NCBI RefSeq assembly: GCF_017114825.1
Contig: NZ_JADEVO010000006.1
Coordinates: 1-64,000 of the forward strand
Source of the DNA: Pseudomonas gregormendelii
Lineage (GTDB): Bacteria > Pseudomonadota > Gammaproteobacteria > Pseudomonadales > Pseudomonadaceae
DNA length: 64,000 bases
Direction of reading: 5' to 3'
The position numbers were made by a program, and so were the translations under genes. Positions 62,946 through 64,000 of the stretch are shown piece after piece. The notes below the pieces were generated by a model, which ran no database searches, was not told the DNA's origin, and saw only the letters and a program-made list of their open reading frames with translations. Positions within the stretch are counted from its first letter, which is position 1. Every line of letters starts with the position of its first letter.

Positions 62946-64000
62946 CTATTGGGCAGCCGGCTGACTATGGGGAAACAGCAGATCCACAAAGCGTTCTGCC
63001 GTCGGTTGCGGTTCATGATTGGCCAGCCCGGCGCGTTCATTGGCCTCGATAAATACGTATTCCGGCTGATCCGCCGCCGGCACCAGCAGGTCGAGCCCGA
63101 CCATGGGAATGTCCAGCGCCCGGGCCGCCCGCACCGCAGCGTCGACCAGGGTCGGATGCAGGATGGACGTGACATCCTCAAGGATGCCGCCGGTATGCAG
63201 ATTCGCCGTGCGCCGCACGAACAGGTGCTCGCCGGCCGGTAAAACACTGCTGTAATCGTAACCGGCAGCCGCCAGGGTACGCTCGGTTTCGCGGTCGAGG
63301 GGGATCTTGCTCTCGCCGCCGGTGGCAGCCTGGCGCCGACGACTTTGAGCCTCGATCAGCGCGCCGACACTGTGCTGGCCATCACCGATCACTTCGGCCG
63401 GTCGGCGGATGGCCGCAGCCACCACTTCAAAACCGATTACCAGAATCCGCAGGTCCAAACCTTCGTGAAAACTCTCCAGAAGCACCCGGGTGTCAAACTG
63501 GCGAGCTGACTCAATGGCTTGCTGGACCTCTTCGATCGCCTGCAGGTCCACCGCTACCCCTCGGCCCTGTTCGCCGTCCAGCGGCTTGACCACTACGCGC
63601 TCATGCTCGTCGAGGAATGCCAGGTTGTCATCGGCGTTGCCGACAAGTTGCTGGGACGGCAATTTCAGCCCCGCCGCCTTCAGTACCTTGTGCGTCAGGC
63701 TTTTGTCCTGGCACAGACTCATGCTGATGGCGCTGGTCAGGTCGCTCAGGGACTCGCGGCAACGTACCCGCCGCCCGCCATGGCTGAGGGTGAACATCCC
63801 GGCTTCGGCGTCATCGACCAGTACATCAATACCCCGACGATGGGCCTCCTCGACAATGATCCGTGCGTAAGGGTTGAAGTTCGCCTCCGGCCCAGGCCCC
63901 AGGAACAGCGGCTGATTGATGCCATTCTTGCGTTTGATGGCAAAGGTCGAAAGGTTGCGAAAACCCAGCTTGGCGTAGAGGTTTTTGGCCTGGCGATTAT
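62946..64000 (-). CDS. ngg: N-acetylglutaminylglutamine synthetase (GNAT and ATP-grasp fusion), N-terminus outside the window
   Basis: Ngg makes N-acetylglutaminylglutamine, the precursor of the osmoprotectant NAGGN. The C-terminal 351 residues are visible, ending at 62946; the frame stays open to the window edge. At the edge it reads NRQAKNLYAKLGFRN, the coenzyme-A-side end of a GNAT acetyltransferase domain, then an ATP-grasp ligase domain (VVKPLDGEQGRGVAV; VFIEANERAGLANHEP). This fits the known GNAT-ligase fusion. An internal ATG at 63797 is not the real start. The amidotransferase gene of the system should lie just beyond the window. Confidence 0.9.
   Translation of the reverse strand, partial: NRQAKNLYAKLGFRNLSTFAIKRKNGINQPLFLGPGPEANFNPYARIIVEEAHRRGIDVLVDDAEAGMFTLSHGGRRVRCRESLSDLTSAISMSLCQDKSLTHKVLKAAGLKLPSQQLVGNADDNLAFLDEHERVVVKPLDGEQGRGVAVDLQAIEEVQQAIESARQFDTRVLLESFHEGLDLRILVIGFEVVAAAIRRPAEVIGDGQHSVGALIEAQSRRRQAATGGESKIPLDRETERTLAAAGYDYSSVLPAGEHLFVRRTANLHTGGILEDVTSILHPTLVDAAVRAARALDIPMVGLDLLVPAADQPEYVFIEANERAGLANHEPQPTAERFVDLLFPHSQPAAQ

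Noticed and set aside
32481..63000. CRISPR array
   Set aside because: The repeated elements are scattered, inverted pairs with unique spacing typical of REP sequences; there are no regularly spaced direct repeats or cas genes.

Overview
The window is chromosomal DNA of a Pseudomonas, most likely of the P. fluorescens group. The evidence is the GC-rich codon use, the gene order, RpoS-type and sigma70 promoters of pseudomonad style, and many paired REP elements of the type common in that group. The backbone runs comEC, exbB, exbD, lpxK, trm112, kdsB, ptp, murB, rne, rluC, sppA, maf, yceD, rpmF, plsX, fabD, fabG, acpP, fabF, pabC, mltG, tmk, holB, pilZ, tatD, rgsA, tetR and then the etf genes. 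As far as I recall it, this is the order found in P. aeruginosa PAO1 between PA2984 and PA2951. Assignments come from reading the sequence and recalled family knowledge; no database search was run.

1-6.9 kb: the right end of an IS3-family element sits inside comEC and has removed its 5' end. A tightly overlapping run follows: an ExbB/ExbD-type proton channel pair, lpxK and kdsB (lipid A and KDO), a Trm112-like protein, a low-molecular-weight phosphatase and murB. 7-11.5 kb: a molybdenum hydroxylase block (2Fe-2S subunit, Moco subunit with Tat signal, XdhC chaperone, MobA-like cytidylyltransferase). 11.5-18.7 kb: rne on the minus strand with a leader of about 640 nt, divergent from rluC, a HAD phosphatase and an S49 peptidase; maf is on the minus strand. 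18.8-29 kb: the yceD-rpmF-plsX-fabDG-acpP-fabF-pabC-mltG-tmk-holB-pilZ-tatD locus, which links ribosome, fatty acid, folate, peptidoglycan and replication genes. 29-30 kb: the RgsA-type small RNA on the minus strand and a TetR regulator.

30-47 kb is accessory. It holds a stand-alone moaA behind a perfect 13-bp inverted repeat, a DUF4823 lipoprotein and a DUF1285 protein. Next is a four-gene cluster of GntR regulator, ADP-ribosylglycohydrolase-fold enzyme, NCS1 permease and PfkB kinase, which looks like an undescribed nucleoside-type catabolic system. Two small minus-strand proteins, an MFS exporter and a GNAT enzyme follow, then a D-galactonate operon (dgoK, dgoA, dgoD, transporter, IclR regulator), and finally a zinc alcohol dehydrogenase divergent from an AraC regulator with a clear direct-repeat operator.

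47-51 kb: ETF-ubiquinone oxidoreductase divergent from etfBA, with a PsrA-like box beside the oxidoreductase promoter. 51-64 kb: envelope genes (periplasmic binding protein, DUF4398 lipoprotein, OmpA-like protein), a MocR-type regulator, small secreted and cysteine-cluster proteins, a START-domain protein, an LtaS-like phosphotransferase, a 50-residue DUF3309 membrane protein, an SDR, a YnfA protein, a divergent CsrA paralogue, a YheU-like protein, and two genes of the N-acetylglutaminylglutamine amide osmoprotectant system; the last (ngg) runs off the window end.
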